From DATMYQ01 sp035560935 (lineage in GTDB: Bacteria; Bacillota; Negativicutes; Sporomusales; Sporomusaceae), in NCBI GenBank assembly GCA_035560935.1, contig DATMYQ010000062.1:1-54433 (forward strand): a stretch of DNA of 54,433 nucleotides, written 5' to 3'. Position 1 is the first letter of the stretch; every line of letters starts with the position of its first letter. Positions 53,594 to 54,433 of the stretch are shown here, in pieces. The notes beneath the pieces were generated by a model that made no database searches, was not told where the DNA came from, and saw only the letters and a list, made by a program, of their open reading frames with translations. The translations under genes and the position numbers were made by a program.

Positions 53594-54421
53594 TTACATT
53601 TTGACCGCCTTAAAAGCTTCGGCCTGCTGCCGGATGCCCACTTCGGTCGCAAAGCGTTCAATGCTGGAGGCGCCAAAGAAACCTTCCACATCATGGGTAC
53701 GGGCCATGATGTACTGGGCATCTGCCGGTTCGGCAATGGGCCCGCCATGGCACAAGACGATGAGATCGGGATTGACAGCTTTGCCGGCGTCGCAAATGGC
53801 CTGTACTTTGACCACGCAGTCGTCCAGTGTCAGCGCCGTTTTCGCGCCAATGGTTCCCTTCGTAGTCAGGCCCATATGTGCCACCAAAATGTCCGCACCG
53901 GCCTTGGCCATTTTAACGGCTTGCTCGGTATCAAACACATAGGGCGAAGTCACCAGCTCCAGTTCATGCGCCTTACGAATCATATCCACTTCCAGATCAT
54001 AGCCCATACCCGTTTCTTCTAAATTTTGACGAAACACGCCGTCAATCAGTCCCACGGTGGGGAAGTTCTGCACACCGGCAAATCCTTGCTCTTTCAGCTG
54101 TTTCAAAAACACATCCATCACCCGGAACGGGTCCGTCCCGCATACACCGGCCAAGACCGGCGTATGTTTCACTACCGGCAAGACTTCCCGGCCCATTTCC
54201 ACCACAATCTGGTTGGCATCACCGTAAGACAGCAGCCCGGCCAGCGAACCCCGGCCCGCCATTCTGTATTTCCCCGAATTATAAATGATAATAAGATCGA
54301 CACCACCGGCCTCGCCGCTCTTGGCGGATATCCCGGCGCCGGCGCCGGCGCCGACGATAATCTTGCCGGCGCCAATTTCCGCCCGTAATTTTTTCAACAC
54401 TTCATCTCTGGTTTGCAACAT
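53594..54421 (-). CDS. PEP-hydrolase-family TIM-barrel protein
   Basis: The 275-residue protein belongs to the phosphoenolpyruvate hydrolase/TIM-barrel signal-transduction family (PEP_hydrolase). Characteristic parts are GKIIVGAGAGAGISAK, YNSGKYRMAGRGS, VCGTDPF, the NFPTVGLIDG segment and CHGGPI near the C terminus. The precise reaction is uncertain. The ATG at 54421 has GAGGT seven bases upstream at the window edge, so the gene is complete. Confidence 0.85.
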   Translation of the reverse strand: MLQTRDEVLKKLRAEIGAGKIIVGAGAGAGISAKSGEAGGVDLIIIYNSGKYRMAGRGSLAGLLSYGDANQIVVEMGREVLPVVKHTPVLAGVCGTDPFRVMDVFLKQLKEQGFAGVQNFPTVGLIDGVFRQNLEETGMGYDLEVDMIRKAHELELVTSPYVFDTEQAVKMAKAGADILVAHMGLTTKGTIGAKTALTLDDCVVKVQAICDAGKAVNPDLIVLCHGGPIAEPADAQYIMARTHDVEGFFGASSIERFATEVGIRQQAEAFKAVKM

Positions 54422-54433
54422 ACTGTCTACCTC

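Noticed and set aside
53401..53748. 115-codon minus-strand frame downstream of the PEP-hydrolase-family gene
   Set aside because: It runs through the terminator and overlaps the true gene in another frame.

Overview
The window looks like a chromosomal segment of an anaerobic, diderm, low-G+C-lineage bacterium, most likely a member of the Negativicutes (Sporomusaceae type). The signs are: a TolC-like outer-membrane factor next to genes with strong Bacillus-type Shine-Dalgarno sites; a corrinoid protein with a MtaA/UroD-like methyltransferase; a sigma-54-controlled acetoin dehydrogenase operon; and an archaeal/eukaryal-type prolyl-tRNA synthetase. I see no rRNA, tRNA, CRISPR array or insertion sequence. 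The taxonomic call is inference from gene content.

Layout. 1-9.3 kb: proS with a structured leader, a QueG-like Fe-S protein, a cupin and a MarR regulator that share a palindromic operator, a 41-residue membrane peptide behind a structured leader, an iron alcohol dehydrogenase, a YitT membrane protein, an old-yellow-enzyme flavoprotein and a repetitive EF-hand protein. 9.3-18 kb: a metallo-beta-lactamase-fold protein downstream of a tight seven-gene operon that joins a corrinoid protein, a UroD-like methyltransferase and a DUF1638 protein to four cytosolic two-component proteins. 18.3-22.2 kb: an M20 amidohydrolase and YfcC-type permease, divergent from a LysR regulator.

22.3-38 kb is the most unusual part. 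A single run of 18 minus-strand genes, with no gap above about 45 bases, begins at a near-perfect sigma-54 promoter (38050-38064) next to the activator gene acoR. It encodes Lin0512, AcoA, AcoB, AcoX and AcoC (acetoin dehydrogenase E1 and E2), an AhpD-like CXXC protein, LipA, a DUF6506 protein, LipB, a lipoate-ligase-like protein, an H-protein-like lipoyl carrier, a GlcD-type flavoprotein, an HdrD/GlcF-type protein with two complete CCG motifs, a second lipoyl carrier, a second lipoate ligase, a LipT-like flavoprotein and two radical SAM proteins of the LipS1/LipS2 kind. No dihydrolipoamide dehydrogenase (E3, AcoL) is present. I propose that the lipoyl carriers plus the GlcD/HdrD-like pair form a lipoate-linked electron-transfer module that replaces or supplements E3, and that the operon carries two independent lipoate-assembly routes to supply it.

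40.6-54.4 kb: a YkgJ-type cysteine-cluster protein, a lone bioB with a BirA operator, a secreted protein of unknown function, a Cache-HAMP histidine kinase, another metallo-beta-lactamase-fold protein, a four-gene operon that looks like a polysaccharide synthesis and export system (TolC-glycosidase fusion, HlyD-like protein, TackOD1/degenerate GGDEF protein, family 2 glycosyltransferase), and a PEP-hydrolase-family TIM-barrel protein at the right edge.
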